Assembly: GCA_965215165.1 (NCBI GenBank)
Contig: CBDCCX010000006.1
Span: 1,178,001 to 1,242,000 of the forward strand
Length of the DNA: 64,000 bases
Direction of reading: 5' to 3'
From: JANQRZ01 sp965215165
GTDB taxonomy: Bacteria > Bacteroidota > Rhodothermia > Rhodothermales > JANQRZ01
The stretch's first letter is position 1. Every line of letters starts with the position of its first letter. The position numbers were made by a program, and so were the translations under genes. Below the pieces are notes generated by a model that was given only the letters and a program-made list of their open reading frames with translations, was not told where the DNA came from and made no database searches. This document shows positions 1 to 8,412 of the stretch, piece after piece.

Positions 1-95
1 GGGGTCGGGGTGTCGTGCAACACAGTGTGGGGTGTGGAGCGGAGGGAGGTTGCCACAAGCATAGGGCAAAATGCGTCGGGCCGCAAGCCCCCCAC

Positions 96-1910
96 TCAGC
101 CGCCGTGCATTTTGTCGGCCGCCGCCTCCGCTTCGGCGATCAGGTTCTCGATGGCGCGCAGCCCTTGCTGCCAGAACGCCGGGTCCCGGAGGTCGATGCC
201 GAGACGCCCGACCAGGACGTGCGGCCAGTCGGAGCCGCCGGACCGGAGGAGGTCGAGGTACGCCTCGGTGAAGCCGTCCTGCCCGCCAGCCTCGGCGTTG
301 GCGTCGCGGTAGCGGGCGTAGAGCGCGAGCACGAGCAGCTCGCCGAAGGCGTAGGCGTAGACGTAGCCCGGCGTGTGGACGAAGTGCGGGATGTAGCTCC
401 ACCAGCGCCGGTAGTGGTCGCCGAGGGTCACGGCTTGGCCGTACATCCGCGTCTGCGTCTCGATCCACACGTCGCCGAAGCGCTCGGTCGTCAGCTCGCC
501 CTCGTCGCGGCGGATGGTGTGGACGGCGGCCTCGAAGCGGTTCATCGTGACCTGTCGGAAGACGGTCGCCATCGAGTCGTCGATCTTCTGGACGAGCATG
601 GCGAGGCGCGCGGCCGGCTCGGTCTCCGCGCCGAGGAGGCGCTGGAAGACGAGCATCTCGCCGAAGACGGAGGCGGTCTCGGCCGTCGTGAGCGGCGTGC
701 CGGCGTGGAAGACGCCCTGCTCGCGCGCGAGGTACTGGTGGACGCCGTGGCCGAGCTCGTGGGCGAGGGTCTGCACGTCGCGCACGCGGCCGGTGAAGTT
801 CATCAGGATGTAGGGGTGCGCGCTCGGCACAGCCCCGTGGCTGAACGCCCCGCCGCGCTTGCCTGGAGCGACCGGCGCGTCGATCCAGCGCCCGTCGAAG
901 AACCGCTCGGTGATCGCCCCCATCTGCGGGTGGAACGCGGTGTACGCGTCGAGCACGGTGTCGCGCGCCTCGGCCCAGTCGTAGCGCCGCTCGGTCTCAC
1001 CGACGGGCGCGTAGCGGTCGTAGTCCATCAGCTCGTCCAGCCCGAGGAGCCGGCGCTTAAGGCCGTAGAACCGCTCGCTCAGGTCGTACCGGCTCGTGAC
1101 GGCGTCGATCAGCGCCTCGACCGACGCGTCGGCGATCTCGTTGTCGAGGTTCCGCGCGGCGAGCCAGTGGTCGTAGTGGCGGAGCCGGTCGGTCGAGGCT
1201 TTGTCGGCCAGGACGGTGTTGAAGACGTAGGTCAGCGGGCGGGCGAGGGCCTCGAGACCCTCGGTGACCGCGAGCGCGGCGTCGCGCCGGAGGCTGCGGT
1301 CGTGCTCGTGGAGCTTGGCCAGGACGGTCTGCTTGGGGAGCGTCTCGCCGCGCAGCTCGAAGCGCGCCGCGCCCAAGGTCTCGTCGAAGAACCGATTCCA
1401 CGCGGCGTTGCCCGTAACGGCCTTCTCGGCGAGCACGCGCTCGGCGTCCTCGGAGAGGACGTGCGCCCGGCGGAGGTGCAGCAGCTCGAGGTGGTGGCGG
1501 TACCGCGCGAGGGCGTCGTCGGCGAGCAGCCCGGCGACGGCCTCCTCGCTCAGCCCGGCCCACTCGACGTCGAAGAAGATCAGCCGCTGCCCGGCCTGCG
1601 TCGTGCGCTCGCGCATCCGCTGCAGGAGCGCCCCCCGCTCGGCGTCCTCGGTGTCGGTGGACCACGCCAGGTAGGCGTAGGTCGCGGCCCGGCCGAGCCG
1701 GTCGTGGACGGCCTCGAGCGCCGCGAGCGCCTCGGCCAGCTCGGCCGCGCTGAGACCGGCGAGGCGGCCCCGGTAGGTCTCGGCGAACCGCTCGGCCTCG
1801 ACCTCGGCCGCGTCGAGGTCGGCGTCGAACGCGTCGGTGTCGGGGTAGAGGTCGGCCAGGTTCCAGCGGACGGATTCAGCGCCGGTGGGCGGAGCGAGGA
1901 GGTCGGGCAT
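96..1910 (-). CDS. pepF: Oligoendopeptidase F, M3B zinc metallopeptidase
   Basis: Cytoplasmic zinc oligopeptidase that cleaves short peptides, for example during peptide turnover. The 604-residue product has the M3 active-site motif HELGH at about residues 384-388 (TLAHELGHGVHQYL), followed by the downstream glutamate block (TTAETASVFGEML) that supplies the third zinc ligand. The length is normal for PepF (about 600). I chose the ATG at 1910, which gives MPDLLAPPTGAESVRWNL; the reading frame is open further upstream but looks like intergenic sequence. The gene is divergent from ytxJ across a gap of about 200 bp. It is the first complete gene in the window; positions 1-95 hold nothing I recognise. 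Confidence 0.93.
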   Translation of the reverse strand: MPDLLAPPTGAESVRWNLADLYPDTDAFDADLDAAEVEAERFAETYRGRLAGLSAAELAEALAALEAVHDRLGRAATYAYLAWSTDTEDAERGALLQRMRERTTQAGQRLIFFDVEWAGLSEEAVAGLLADDALARYRHHLELLHLRRAHVLSEDAERVLAEKAVTGNAAWNRFFDETLGAARFELRGETLPKQTVLAKLHEHDRSLRRDAALAVTEGLEALARPLTYVFNTVLADKASTDRLRHYDHWLAARNLDNEIADASVEALIDAVTSRYDLSERFYGLKRRLLGLDELMDYDRYAPVGETERRYDWAEARDTVLDAYTAFHPQMGAITERFFDGRWIDAPVAPGKRGGAFSHGAVPSAHPYILMNFTGRVRDVQTLAHELGHGVHQYLAREQGVFHAGTPLTTAETASVFGEMLVFQRLLGAETEPAARLAMLVQKIDDSMATVFRQVTMNRFEAAVHTIRRDEGELTTERFGDVWIETQTRMYGQAVTLGDHYRRWWSYIPHFVHTPGYVYAYAFGELLVLALYARYRDANAEAGGQDGFTEAYLDLLRSGGSDWPHVLVGRLGIDLRDPAFWQQGLRAIENLIAEAEAAADKMHGG

Positions 1911-2114
1911 AGAAGAGGTCAGCACGGTGGACGGTGGGGCGATTTCGCGCGAGGCACGTGTGGCCGCGAGGCTCCGCCCTGATCGAGCCAGGAAAGGCGG
2001 ACGCGCGGCCGCCTCGATGGGCTGCAACCTCGGTGCGGGGTGAGGGGTTGAGAGCCGCACCCCGGTCGCCTCGGCGGCCTTCATTCGTCCTCTCCCCTCC
2101 CCAAGTTCCTCCTC

Positions 2115-2465
2115 ATGGCCCAGGTCCAAGAGCTTCACGACGCTGCCGACTTCGACGCCCTGCTCGACGCCTCGCGCGATCAACCCGTCGCCCTGCTCAA
2201 GCACTCCATCTCGTGCCCGATCTCGGCGCGCGGCCAGAAGGAGTTCGTCCAGCTCGAGGACGACGCCGACCCGCCGCTCTACGCCGTCGTGGTGCAGTAC
2301 GCCCGCGACGTGTCGGACCAGATCGCCGAGCGGCTCGGTGTGCAGCACGAGACGCCGCAGGTGCTCATCGTTGCCAATGGCGAGGCGGTCTACCACGCCA
2401 GCCACTACGACATCACGACCGACGCGCTGCGCGATGCCGCCCAGAAAGCCCGCGATACAGCCTAA
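2115..2465 (+). CDS. ytxJ: Bacilliredoxin-like protein YtxJ
   Basis: A 116-residue thioredoxin-fold protein of the YtxJ family, which acts as a monothiol bacilliredoxin that removes bacillithiol from proteins in the cytoplasm. The single reactive cysteine sits in KHSISCPIS at residue 34, where thioredoxins have CxxC. The later cis-proline segment is visible as ETPQVLIV. The presence of this gene suggests that the organism makes bacillithiol; that link is inference. It is a single gene divergent from pepF. Start is the ATG at 2115; a pyrimidine-rich leader precedes it and there is no clear ribosome-binding site. Confidence 0.88.
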   Translation: MAQVQELHDAADFDALLDASRDQPVALLKHSISCPISARGQKEFVQLEDDADPPLYAVVVQYARDVSDQIAERLGVQHETPQVLIVANGEAVYHASHYDITTDALRDAAQKARDTA

Positions 2466-2569
2466 GATGTGCCCCAGGTCTTTTCAAGTCTGCTCCCATG
2501 CTTCGGCGAGACCCTCGGCGCACTCCGAGGTAACCATACATTGACCAGGGGCGCTTCGGACTTCTCTTC

Positions 2570-2601
2570 TACTTCAGGGCAGAGATACTTCAGGGCAGAG
2601 A
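2570..2601. repeat. Perfect 16 bp tandem duplication
   Basis: Two adjacent exact copies of TACTTCAGGGCAGAGA (2570-2585 and 2586-2601) lie in the 217 bp gap between ytxJ and the first RiPP-like precursor gene. It may be part of the leader region of that gene. No function is known. Confidence 0.8.
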
Positions 2602-2682
2602 CCTCCCAACCTTCGCTACGGTTTCGCCACCTGCGGGTCGGCATTTCGGCCCGCTTTCTATCTTACCGCACGGTACCCTCCC

Positions 2683-2862
2683 ATGAAAGCTTACAGTTCG
2701 CCCTACCTCACCGATTACGGCACGATCGCCGAGATCACCGCCGTGCTGGGTAACCCATTCACCGGCGATGCCACGTTTGACGTCGACGGCAATGTTATCC
2801 AAACCGACAGCAACTCGGTCAGCATCTGCTCGTTCGCCTGCGAAGAGATAGCGATCCCCTAA
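2683..2862 (+). CDS. Lasso-type RiPP precursor-like peptide, copy A
   Basis: A 59-residue peptide that is easy to miss because of its size. Its N-terminus KAYSSPYLTDYGTIAEIT fits the lasso-peptide leader pattern YxxPxLxxxGxxxxxT exactly; such leaders are bound by PqqD-like recognition proteins. The remainder holds LGNPFTGDATFDVDGNV and a two-cysteine tail (ICSFACEE). A clear paralog lies at 8031-8228 on the other strand, sharing DYG, LGNPFTGD and FDVDGNV. That conservation argues for a real gene. No cyclase, protease or transporter is adjacent. The core is longer than a classical lasso core, so the final product may not be a lasso peptide. There is no clear Shine-Dalgarno sequence. Confidence 0.7.
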   Translation: MKAYSSPYLTDYGTIAEITAVLGNPFTGDATFDVDGNVIQTDSNSVSICSFACEEIAIP

Positions 2863-2876
2863 TCAGGACCGTCGAC

Positions 2877-2906
2877 CGCTAGCCCCGCAGGCGCTAGTCC
2901 CGCAGG
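2877..2906. repeat. 15 bp tandem repeat, two units
   Basis: Two copies of CGCTAGYCCCGCAGG differing at one base, just downstream of the precursor gene's stop and upstream of the convergent polyferredoxin gene's stop. Similar TAGCCCCGCAGG text recurs near 46289-46300. Function unknown. Confidence 0.6.
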
Positions 2907-2953
2907 CTGGGAGGCCTGCTTCGCGTTGCGCCGCCAGGCTGAGGCCACCGAGC

Positions 2954-4339
2954 CTACGCCTCTGCCCGCTCGATCGGCTCGAGGATATCGAGGTCCTCGA
3001 TCAGGTTCAGCGTCGGCGCGCCGAAGCGGCCGGGGCGCGCGCCGTTCTCGAGGTTCAGCACCCCGCGCGGGCACACCGCCGAGCAGATGCCGCAGCCGAC
3101 GCACGACGAGCGGACGATGTTCTGCCCGCGCTGCGCGTACCACCGCACGTCGATCCCCATCTCGCAGTACGTCGAGCAGTTGCCGCACGAGATGCACTGC
3201 CCGCCGTTCGTGGTGATGCGGAAGCGCGAGAAGAATCGCTGCTGAAACCCGAGCACCGCCGCCATCGGGCACCCGAACCGGCACCACACGCGGCTCCCCA
3301 TCAGCGGGTAGAACCCGACCCCGACCACGCCCGAGAACACCAGCCCGATCCCGAACCCGTACCACGACGAGAACGTCTGCGACAGCCCGCCGAAGACCCC
3401 GCCCTCCGTCGCCGAGTTGATCCACAGCAGCGCCGTCGTGACCGTTACGAAGACCAGCACCGAGTGGATCATCCACCGCTCGACCTTCCACGCCGCCAGC
3501 GACTTGTCGGAGAGGTGCCGGTACGGATCGCCGGCCGTCTCGGCGAGCCCGCCGCAGCCGCAGACCCACGAGCAGTACCACCGCTTGCCGAAGAAGTAGG
3601 TCAGCACGGGCGTCGCGACGGCGGTCATCATCGCGCCCCAGAACACCATGAAATACCCCAGCCCTTCCCCACTGTCGATGAGGTAGCCGACGGTGCCAGG
3701 CCAGAGGTAGTCGTACTTCAGCGGCCAGAAGTAGGAGAAGTAGAACTCTGGCTGCTGGAAGAGGACCAGGAGCTGCGGGATGAGGTAGGCGAAGACGAGC
3801 TGCACCGTCATCACGCTCAGCGTGCGGATGATCTGGTACGGGCTGTGGCGGTACTTCAGGATCGCCCGCACGCCCATCACCAGGACGGCCAGGGTGTAGA
3901 TCGTGCCGTAGAGAAACCACTGGTTCGCGGCGGCCCCGGTGAGGGTGTAGGCCAGGGGATCGACGACGCGGATCAGCCCCTCGAGCGTCGCCGGGAACCA
4001 GTAGAGCAGGACGTAGAGCCCGGTGAAGACGATCCCGAGCGTCCAGCCAACGAGCCCGCGCGCCTGGTTCGAGGAGAACATGATCCCGTCGTTCTTGATG
4101 CCGGCCGGGCGGCCCCGGTACTCGTCCCAGATGTAGCCCAGCGCCCCGCCGACGACCAGCGCGGCCGTCGCGCTCAGCATCGGGATGGGGTAGGCCGCGC
4201 CGAGGCCGCTGAAGAGCGCCACGAGCACGGCCAGCACGCCGAGCGCGAAGGCGGTGAGCGCCGCCTTCTGCACCGCCGAGAGGTCGTGCGCCGGGTTGTC
4301 GCCGAGCGCGAGGGAGTTGAAGACGGGGATCGAGGCCAT
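2954..4339 (-). CDS. Membrane polyferredoxin (NapH/YccM-like 4Fe-4S protein)
   Basis: A 461-residue inner-membrane electron-transfer protein. The N-terminal two thirds holds several membrane helices. A NapH-like cysteine motif follows (WYCSWVCGCGG), then CRFGCPM. The C-terminus carries two classical 4Fe-4S ferredoxin motifs (CISCGNCSTYCEMG and CVGCGICSAVCPRG). This architecture is known from NapH, NosR/RdxA-type proteins, which pass electrons between quinones and redox partners. The FAD/NAD(P) oxidoreductase at 4443-5870 lies immediately upstream on the same strand and is the probable partner. The physiological acceptor cannot be read from the window: no nitrate, nitrous oxide or cytochrome oxidase genes are nearby. 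The ATG at 4339 (MASIPVFNSLALG) is preferred over the longer frame, which starts in low-complexity sequence. Confidence 0.82.
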   Translation of the reverse strand: MASIPVFNSLALGDNPAHDLSAVQKAALTAFALGVLAVLVALFSGLGAAYPIPMLSATAALVVGGALGYIWDEYRGRPAGIKNDGIMFSSNQARGLVGWTLGIVFTGLYVLLYWFPATLEGLIRVVDPLAYTLTGAAANQWFLYGTIYTLAVLVMGVRAILKYRHSPYQIIRTLSVMTVQLVFAYLIPQLLVLFQQPEFYFSYFWPLKYDYLWPGTVGYLIDSGEGLGYFMVFWGAMMTAVATPVLTYFFGKRWYCSWVCGCGGLAETAGDPYRHLSDKSLAAWKVERWMIHSVLVFVTVTTALLWINSATEGGVFGGLSQTFSSWYGFGIGLVFSGVVGVGFYPLMGSRVWCRFGCPMAAVLGFQQRFFSRFRITTNGGQCISCGNCSTYCEMGIDVRWYAQRGQNIVRSSCVGCGICSAVCPRGVLNLENGARPGRFGAPTLNLIEDLDILEPIERAEA

Positions 4340-4442
4340 GGCTATCGGGGAATCTGAGGGTCGGGGGATTGGGAGGCTCTCGGAGCAGGCGGCGTAGACC
4401 GGCCTGTCGCCCTGCGGCGCTGGCTGCTCCGACGGCGGGGCG

Positions 4443-5870
4443 TTACGGCAAGGCCCGGCCCGGCGGGATGTCGGTGCCGGTGAGGCCGCGCGCATCCGGC
4501 GACATCCAGCGCCGCCAGCCTTTCTTCTGCTTGAGCTTCACCGCGTGCTGCGCGTGCTGCCGGTTGTAGGCGGCGACGATGGCCGCCTCGTGCCGGGCGA
4601 AGAGCTCCGGGTCGAAGTTGGCCGCGCCGAGGTGGGCCACGACGTGCGCCAGCGACGCGCCCTCGGCGAGCCACCGCTCGCAGACGGCCTGCCGGTAGCG
4701 CGTCCCCATCACGTTGAACCCGGTCACCCGCGTCTCGCCGGGGCTGCCGGGCGCTTCGTAGTCGATCCGCACCGAGACGCGGCCGTCGGGGTGCTCCCAG
4801 TAGAACGTCTGCTCGCCGCTCTCGCGCTTCGGGTCGATGCGGCCGTAGGTCTGGTACTCGAGGTCGAAGAACTTGGCCGAGTTGAAGAATGGGCCGGGGT
4901 CGTAGGCGCGCCGCGTCCCGCAGATCGCGTGGGCGACGGTCGCGCCGTGGAGCCGGCCGGTGTACCAGAGTTGCTCGACGGGTTTGCGGCCGGGCGGCGG
5001 CTCGCGGTGCTGCGCACAGTCGCCGGCAGCGAACACGCCCGGCACGCTCGTCTCGAAGTACGCGTCGACGAGCACGCCGCGGTCGGTCTCGATGCCCGAG
5101 CCGCCGAGGAAGTCGATGTTCGGCGTGACGCCGATCGTGAGGCCGACGAACTGCGCCGGAAGCTCCTCGCCCGTGCTCGTGACGACGGCCCTCGCGCGGC
5201 CGTTCGCGTCCGGCAGAACCTCCTTCAGCTCGGTCCCGAGCCGGAGGTCGATCCCGTGGCGGCGGATCTCGCGGTTCACCATTTCGGACTCCTCGGGCGG
5301 GAGGACGTGCGCCATGTAGCTCGCCTCGCGCACGAGCAGCGCCGTGTGGATACCGCGCGTATGGAGCATCTCCGCCATCTCCACCCCGATCAGCCCGCCG
5401 CCGACGACCACGGCGCGCTCGACGCCCTCGGTGTCGGCCGTCATCCGGTCCAGGTCGGGCAGGCCGTACAGCCCTTGCACGCCGCGCAGGTCCTCGCCGG
5501 GCCAGCCCGCGAGCCGAGGCGTCGAGCCGGCGGCGACGAGCAGCGTGTCGTAGGGCATCTCCCCGCCCGAGCGGAGGTGGAGCGTCTTGGCCTCGGTGTC
5601 CACCCGCTCGACGAAGTCGCGGACCAGGCCGATCCGGTTCTCGTCCCAGAAGCGGTCCTCGTAGGGCTTGGTGTGGGCGACCGTCATGTGGCCCATGTAG
5701 AGGTACATGAGCGCGGTGCGCGAGTAGAAGTGGTCGCTCTCGTCGGAGACGACGGTGATCCGGGCGTCGGGGTCGAGCTTCCGGACGTGGCGGGCGGCGG
5801 TGATCCCGGCGATCCCGTTCCCGATGATGGCGAGGTGCATGAGCGAGGGCGCAGTTGGTTGTTCGAACAT
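4443..5870 (-). CDS. NAD(P)/FAD-dependent oxidoreductase, NirB N-terminus-like
   Basis: A 475-residue two-dinucleotide-binding-domain flavoprotein. The FAD-binding Rossmann motif is near the N-terminus (IIGNGIAGITAARHV), the NAD(P) motif is mid-protein (VVVGGGLIGVEMAEML), and the FAD-closing motif is GVFAAGDCA. This layout matches rubredoxin/ferredoxin reductases and the N-terminal part of the nitrite reductase large subunit. It lies 103 bp upstream of the membrane polyferredoxin and probably feeds it electrons from NAD(P)H; that role is inferred from neighbourhood. ATG 5870 and ATG 5840 (MHLAIIGNG) are both possible starts; 5870 has a weak GGCGGGG just upstream. The specific substrate is unknown. 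Confidence 0.82.
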   Translation of the reverse strand: MFEQPTAPSLMHLAIIGNGIAGITAARHVRKLDPDARITVVSDESDHFYSRTALMYLYMGHMTVAHTKPYEDRFWDENRIGLVRDFVERVDTEAKTLHLRSGGEMPYDTLLVAAGSTPRLAGWPGEDLRGVQGLYGLPDLDRMTADTEGVERAVVVGGGLIGVEMAEMLHTRGIHTALLVREASYMAHVLPPEESEMVNREIRRHGIDLRLGTELKEVLPDANGRARAVVTSTGEELPAQFVGLTIGVTPNIDFLGGSGIETDRGVLVDAYFETSVPGVFAAGDCAQHREPPPGRKPVEQLWYTGRLHGATVAHAICGTRRAYDPGPFFNSAKFFDLEYQTYGRIDPKRESGEQTFYWEHPDGRVSVRIDYEAPGSPGETRVTGFNVMGTRYRQAVCERWLAEGASLAHVVAHLGAANFDPELFARHEAAIVAAYNRQHAQHAVKLKQKKGWRRWMSPDARGLTGTDIPPGRALP

Positions 5871-5985
5871 ACACCCCGCCCGGCCGCTCGGATATCACAA
5901 ACTCGTCAACCCCCCGCCGCAACGGGGCGCTCCCTATCTTCGCCTCCGCCCGTGCGGTCCCTCTCCCCTTGCACCCCGCCCCGTC

Positions 5986-6855
5986 ATGGTCTACGGCATC
6001 ACCGGCAACACCGGCAAGGACAAGCTCTGGCAGCCCGCAGCCGACCTCGTTGGCTGGCTCAGCGCCGAGGGCCTGCCCTTCCGGCTGGACCAGCGCGTGG
6101 CGGCCGGCCTCGCCGAGCGCGGCCTCGCCGAGCCGGACCTCTGCCAGCGGCGGTCGGTCACCGACCTCGCCGCCGAGGCGGACGTGGTGCTCTCCTTTGG
6201 CGGCGACGGGACGCTGCTCAACACGGCCCACGAGGTCGGCACTCAGGAGACGCCCATCCTCGGGGTCAACATCGGGCGGCTCGGGTTCCTGACCGGCACC
6301 GAGGTCGGCGACGTCGAGCAGGCGATCCGGCGGATCGAGGCCGGCGAGCACGAGATCGAGGCGCGGGAAGTCCTGGAGGCGACCGTGGACGGGCAGCCCG
6401 GCGAACGGCGCTGGGCGCTCAACGACTTCGTGGTCGCCAAGAGCGGCTCGGCCTCGATGATCGACGTCCGGGTTCACGTCGACGGGTTCTACCTCAACGA
6501 CTACTGGGCCGACGGCCTGATCGTCGCCACGCCGACGGGCTCGACGGCGTACTCGCTGGCGGCCGGCGGCCCGCTGCTGGCGCCCGACTCCGCCGCCGTC
6601 GTCCTCACCCCGATCGCGCCGCACACGCTGACGACGCGGCCCATCGTCTTCCCCGGCCGCGTCGAGATCGCGCTGCGCGTCACCACGCGCGGGCAGCCGT
6701 TCCTCTTCGCGCACGACGGCACGAGCGACGTGGTGGAGGGGGATGGGGTCGAGATCGTGATCCGCCCGGCGGCGCACTGCGTCCGGCTGGTCCGGCTGCC
6801 GGGGCGGGGCTACTTCCAGACCATCCGCGACAAGCTCTCCTGGGGCCAGCGCTGA
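5986..6855 (+). CDS. nadK: NAD kinase
   Basis: Phosphorylates NAD to NADP. The 289-residue product has the diagnostic GGDGT motif at residues 72-76 (FGGDGTLLNTA), the following GVNIGRLGFLT, and the NE/D-like segment ALNDFVV with TPTGSTAYSLAAGGP. Length is normal for the family. ATG 5986 (MVYGITGNTGKDKLW) is the natural start; the frame is open upstream but unrelated. The last 68 bp, including the stop codon, are repeated at 7633-7700 downstream of the hicAB module. Confidence 0.95.
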   Translation: MVYGITGNTGKDKLWQPAADLVGWLSAEGLPFRLDQRVAAGLAERGLAEPDLCQRRSVTDLAAEADVVLSFGGDGTLLNTAHEVGTQETPILGVNIGRLGFLTGTEVGDVEQAIRRIEAGEHEIEAREVLEATVDGQPGERRWALNDFVVAKSGSASMIDVRVHVDGFYLNDYWADGLIVATPTGSTAYSLAAGGPLLAPDSAAVVLTPIAPHTLTTRPIVFPGRVEIALRVTTRGQPFLFAHDGTSDVVEGDGVEIVIRPAAHCVRLVRLPGRGYFQTIRDKLSWGQR

Positions 6856-6856
6856 G
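6789..6856. repeat. Direct repeat, left copy (nadK 3' end)
   Basis: A 68 bp segment covering the last 22 codons of nadK and its TGA plus one base. It is matched at 67 of 68 positions by 7633-7700; the one difference is GCGACAAG here versus GCAACAAG in the right copy. The two copies bracket the hicAB module, as attachment sites bracket an inserted element. Confidence 0.92.
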
Positions 6857-6916
6857 CTCCGTCACAGCGGAACCCAGGTGGTACTACTTGGTAGTGCCTC
6901 CGAACGGCTGATCTCA

Positions 6917-7207
6917 ATGCCTGTCTTCCCCGACGTTTCCACCCTCTCCAAGAAACACAGGCGCACGCTTGGGGCGGTCTTCGAGAAACCCACGCGCGGC
7001 AACGTGAAGTGGACGGCCGTCATCGCGCTCATGAGAAAGCTAGGAGCGACGGTAGACGAGAAACGGGCAGGCTCGCGCGTAGCCTTTGCCCTCGGCGACA
7101 GGGTGTTCGTCATCCACAAGCCGCACCCCGGCAGCGAGCTGTCGAAGGGGTCCCTCGAAAGCCTCCGGGCGTTCCTGAAAGCCTGCAGGGCGACACCGGC
7201 CCGCTGA
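6917..7207 (+). CDS. hicA: HicA-family toxin, chromosomal copy
   Basis: A 96-residue HicA-type mRNA interferase of a type II toxin-antitoxin pair. The sequence shows the family pattern KHRRTL...GNVKW near the start, a central GSRVAF strand, and the conserved histidine-containing segment FVIHKPHPG. The order hicA then hicB, 45 bp apart, is the classical arrangement. The ATG at 6917 is chosen because family members start just before the KHRRTL block; a start 13 codons upstream is possible. The module is inserted between two copies of the nadK 3' end. Confidence 0.85.
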   Translation: MPVFPDVSTLSKKHRRTLGAVFEKPTRGNVKWTAVIALMRKLGATVDEKRAGSRVAFALGDRVFVIHKPHPGSELSKGSLESLRAFLKACRATPAR

Positions 7208-7252
7208 CACGGCCCGCGCCTTTACGAAACCAGCGTTCCGACCCAGCACCTT

Positions 7253-7612
7253 ATGCTCACGTACAAGGGATACCACGCGAAGGTGGAGTACCGGCCGGAC
7301 GACCGGCTGCTCTTCGGCCGGGTCCTTGACCTTCGGGATACCGTAGTCTTTGAGGCGACGAGCGCCGACGAGGTAGAGGCCGCCTTCCACGGTGCCGTGG
7401 ACGATTACCTCGCCTTCTGCGCTACCCTCGGCAAGGACCCCGACCGCCCGTACAGCGGACGCTTCAACGTCCGCCTGCACCCCGACCTGCACCGGGCGGC
7501 GTCGCTGACCGCCGAGGCGGAAGACGAGAGCCTGAACGCTTTCGTCGGCAAGGCCGTCGAGCACGAGGTCGCGCGCAGAGGCTCTGTCCGCAGAGGCTCG
7601 ACGGCAGCCTAG
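7253..7612 (+). CDS. hicB: HicB-family antitoxin, chromosomal copy
   Basis: A 119-residue antitoxin for the preceding HicA. The N-terminal HicB fold is seen in YKGYHAKVEYRPDDRLLFGRV and the FHGAVDDYLAFC helix. The C-terminus (SGRFNVRLHPDLHRAASL) has the ribbon-helix-helix pattern used by HicB to bind and repress its own promoter. The paired toxin, spacing and gene order all support the call. The second copy of the nadK 3' end starts 20 bp after the stop codon. Confidence 0.87.
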   Translation: MLTYKGYHAKVEYRPDDRLLFGRVLDLRDTVVFEATSADEVEAAFHGAVDDYLAFCATLGKDPDRPYSGRFNVRLHPDLHRAASLTAEAEDESLNAFVGKAVEHEVARRGSVRRGSTAA

Positions 7613-7632
7613 CTGGCACGGGCGACTCGCGC

Positions 7633-7700
7633 GGTCCGGCTGCCGGGGCGGGGCTACTTCCAGACCATCCGCAACAAGCTCTCCTGGGGCCAGCGCTGAG
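7633..7700. repeat. Direct repeat, right copy (orphan nadK 3' end)
   Basis: A 68 bp near-exact copy of 6789-6856 without any attached nadK gene. It is followed directly by a terminator hairpin and tRNA-Asp, so this is probably the original 3' neighbourhood of nadK, with hicAB inserted between it and the gene. It encodes nothing by itself. Confidence 0.9.
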
Positions 7701-7704
7701 GCAC

Positions 7705-7736
7705 AAAAAAACCCCGACACCGGGGTGGCATCGGGG
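7705..7736 (-). terminator. Rho-independent terminator of tRNA-Asp
   Basis: On the minus strand a GC-rich stem (CCCCGA paired with TCGGGG, with further internal pairing) is followed by seven T residues. It lies 17 bp beyond the 3' end of the tRNA gene. Confidence 0.75.
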
Positions 7737-7753
7737 CATTCGCGCTGATCTGC

Positions 7754-7826
<73 letters not shown>

Positions 7827-7969
7827 GGTTCGCAGCCTCCCGCACGACTCTTCGTGTGCGGCGCACTGCGCGATCAGAGCGGGCCAAGTATACCCCTTCC
7901 GACCGAATCGGGGCAAGCGGTCGTCCCCTGCTCACACGATCTTTATGCACCGCCTGGACCAAACGCCGC

Positions 7970-7999
7970 GCGGGCCTCGGGGGGTGCCCCGAAGCCCGC
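7970..7999 (-). terminator. Strong hairpin downstream of RiPP-like copy B
   Basis: A nearly perfect inverted repeat with a 13 bp GC-rich stem and a loop of about 4 nt, 31 bp after the stop codon of the peptide gene on the minus strand. Only a short T run follows, so it could terminate transcription or stabilise the 3' end of a small mRNA. Confidence 0.5.
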
Positions 8000-8030
8000 G
8001 TGCGGTAGTCAATCGACGGCGCTGCCGACG

Positions 8031-8228
8031 TTACGGAGCCTGGCCTTCGTTGAAGTGGCACTGCTCGTTGTTGATTGTCGGGCACTGGTTGATCGAGTTC
8101 TCGCCCGACTCGAGCACGTTGCCGTCGACGTCGAACGAGAGGTCGCCGGTGAACGGGTTGCCGAGCGTGGCGGTGACCGTGGCTACGTTCCCGTAGTCTA
8201 CAACCCGGGGTTCGGTGTACGTCTTCAT
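8031..8228 (-). CDS. Lasso-type RiPP precursor-like peptide, copy B
   Basis: A 65-residue peptide starting MKTYTEPRVVDYGNVATVT, which matches the lasso leader pattern (Y, P three residues later, G, then T). It shares DYG, LGNPFTGD and FDVDGNV with the precursor-like peptide at 2683-2862. The C-terminal part has two cysteines (NQCPTINNEQC) and ends GQAP. AGAGG lies about 8 bp before the ATG at 8228, one of the few good ribosome-binding sites in this window. A strong hairpin follows the gene. No maturation gene is present here, so both peptides may be served by a distant biosynthetic locus. What the mature product is cannot be told. Confidence 0.72.
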   Translation of the reverse strand: MKTYTEPRVVDYGNVATVTATLGNPFTGDLSFDVDGNVLESGENSINQCPTINNEQCHFNEGQAP

Positions 8229-8412
8229 GGGGTTACCTCTAGAATGGATGGGAGGACGAGCTACGGGCCTCCCCTTGCGAACGGGCTGCCGGAGACCGCT
8301 CCGCTCCCTCGGGACGCTCTGTTGGTACGCTGGCATTCCAGGACTCCCCAGTGGTCTCCCCCGACCCCGTCTCCGCGCTAGGCCGTCTCAGCCTGAGTCT
8401 CGGTCTCTCGGA

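Noticed and set aside
15..1982. Long open frame on the plus strand opposite pepF
   Set aside because: GC-rich shadow: arginine/valine/glutamate-rich text without domains, lying fully over a well-supported minus-strand gene. The same holds for the long antisense frames over 4545-6911, 8215-9603, 19212-21953, 13503-16226 and 38200-40850.
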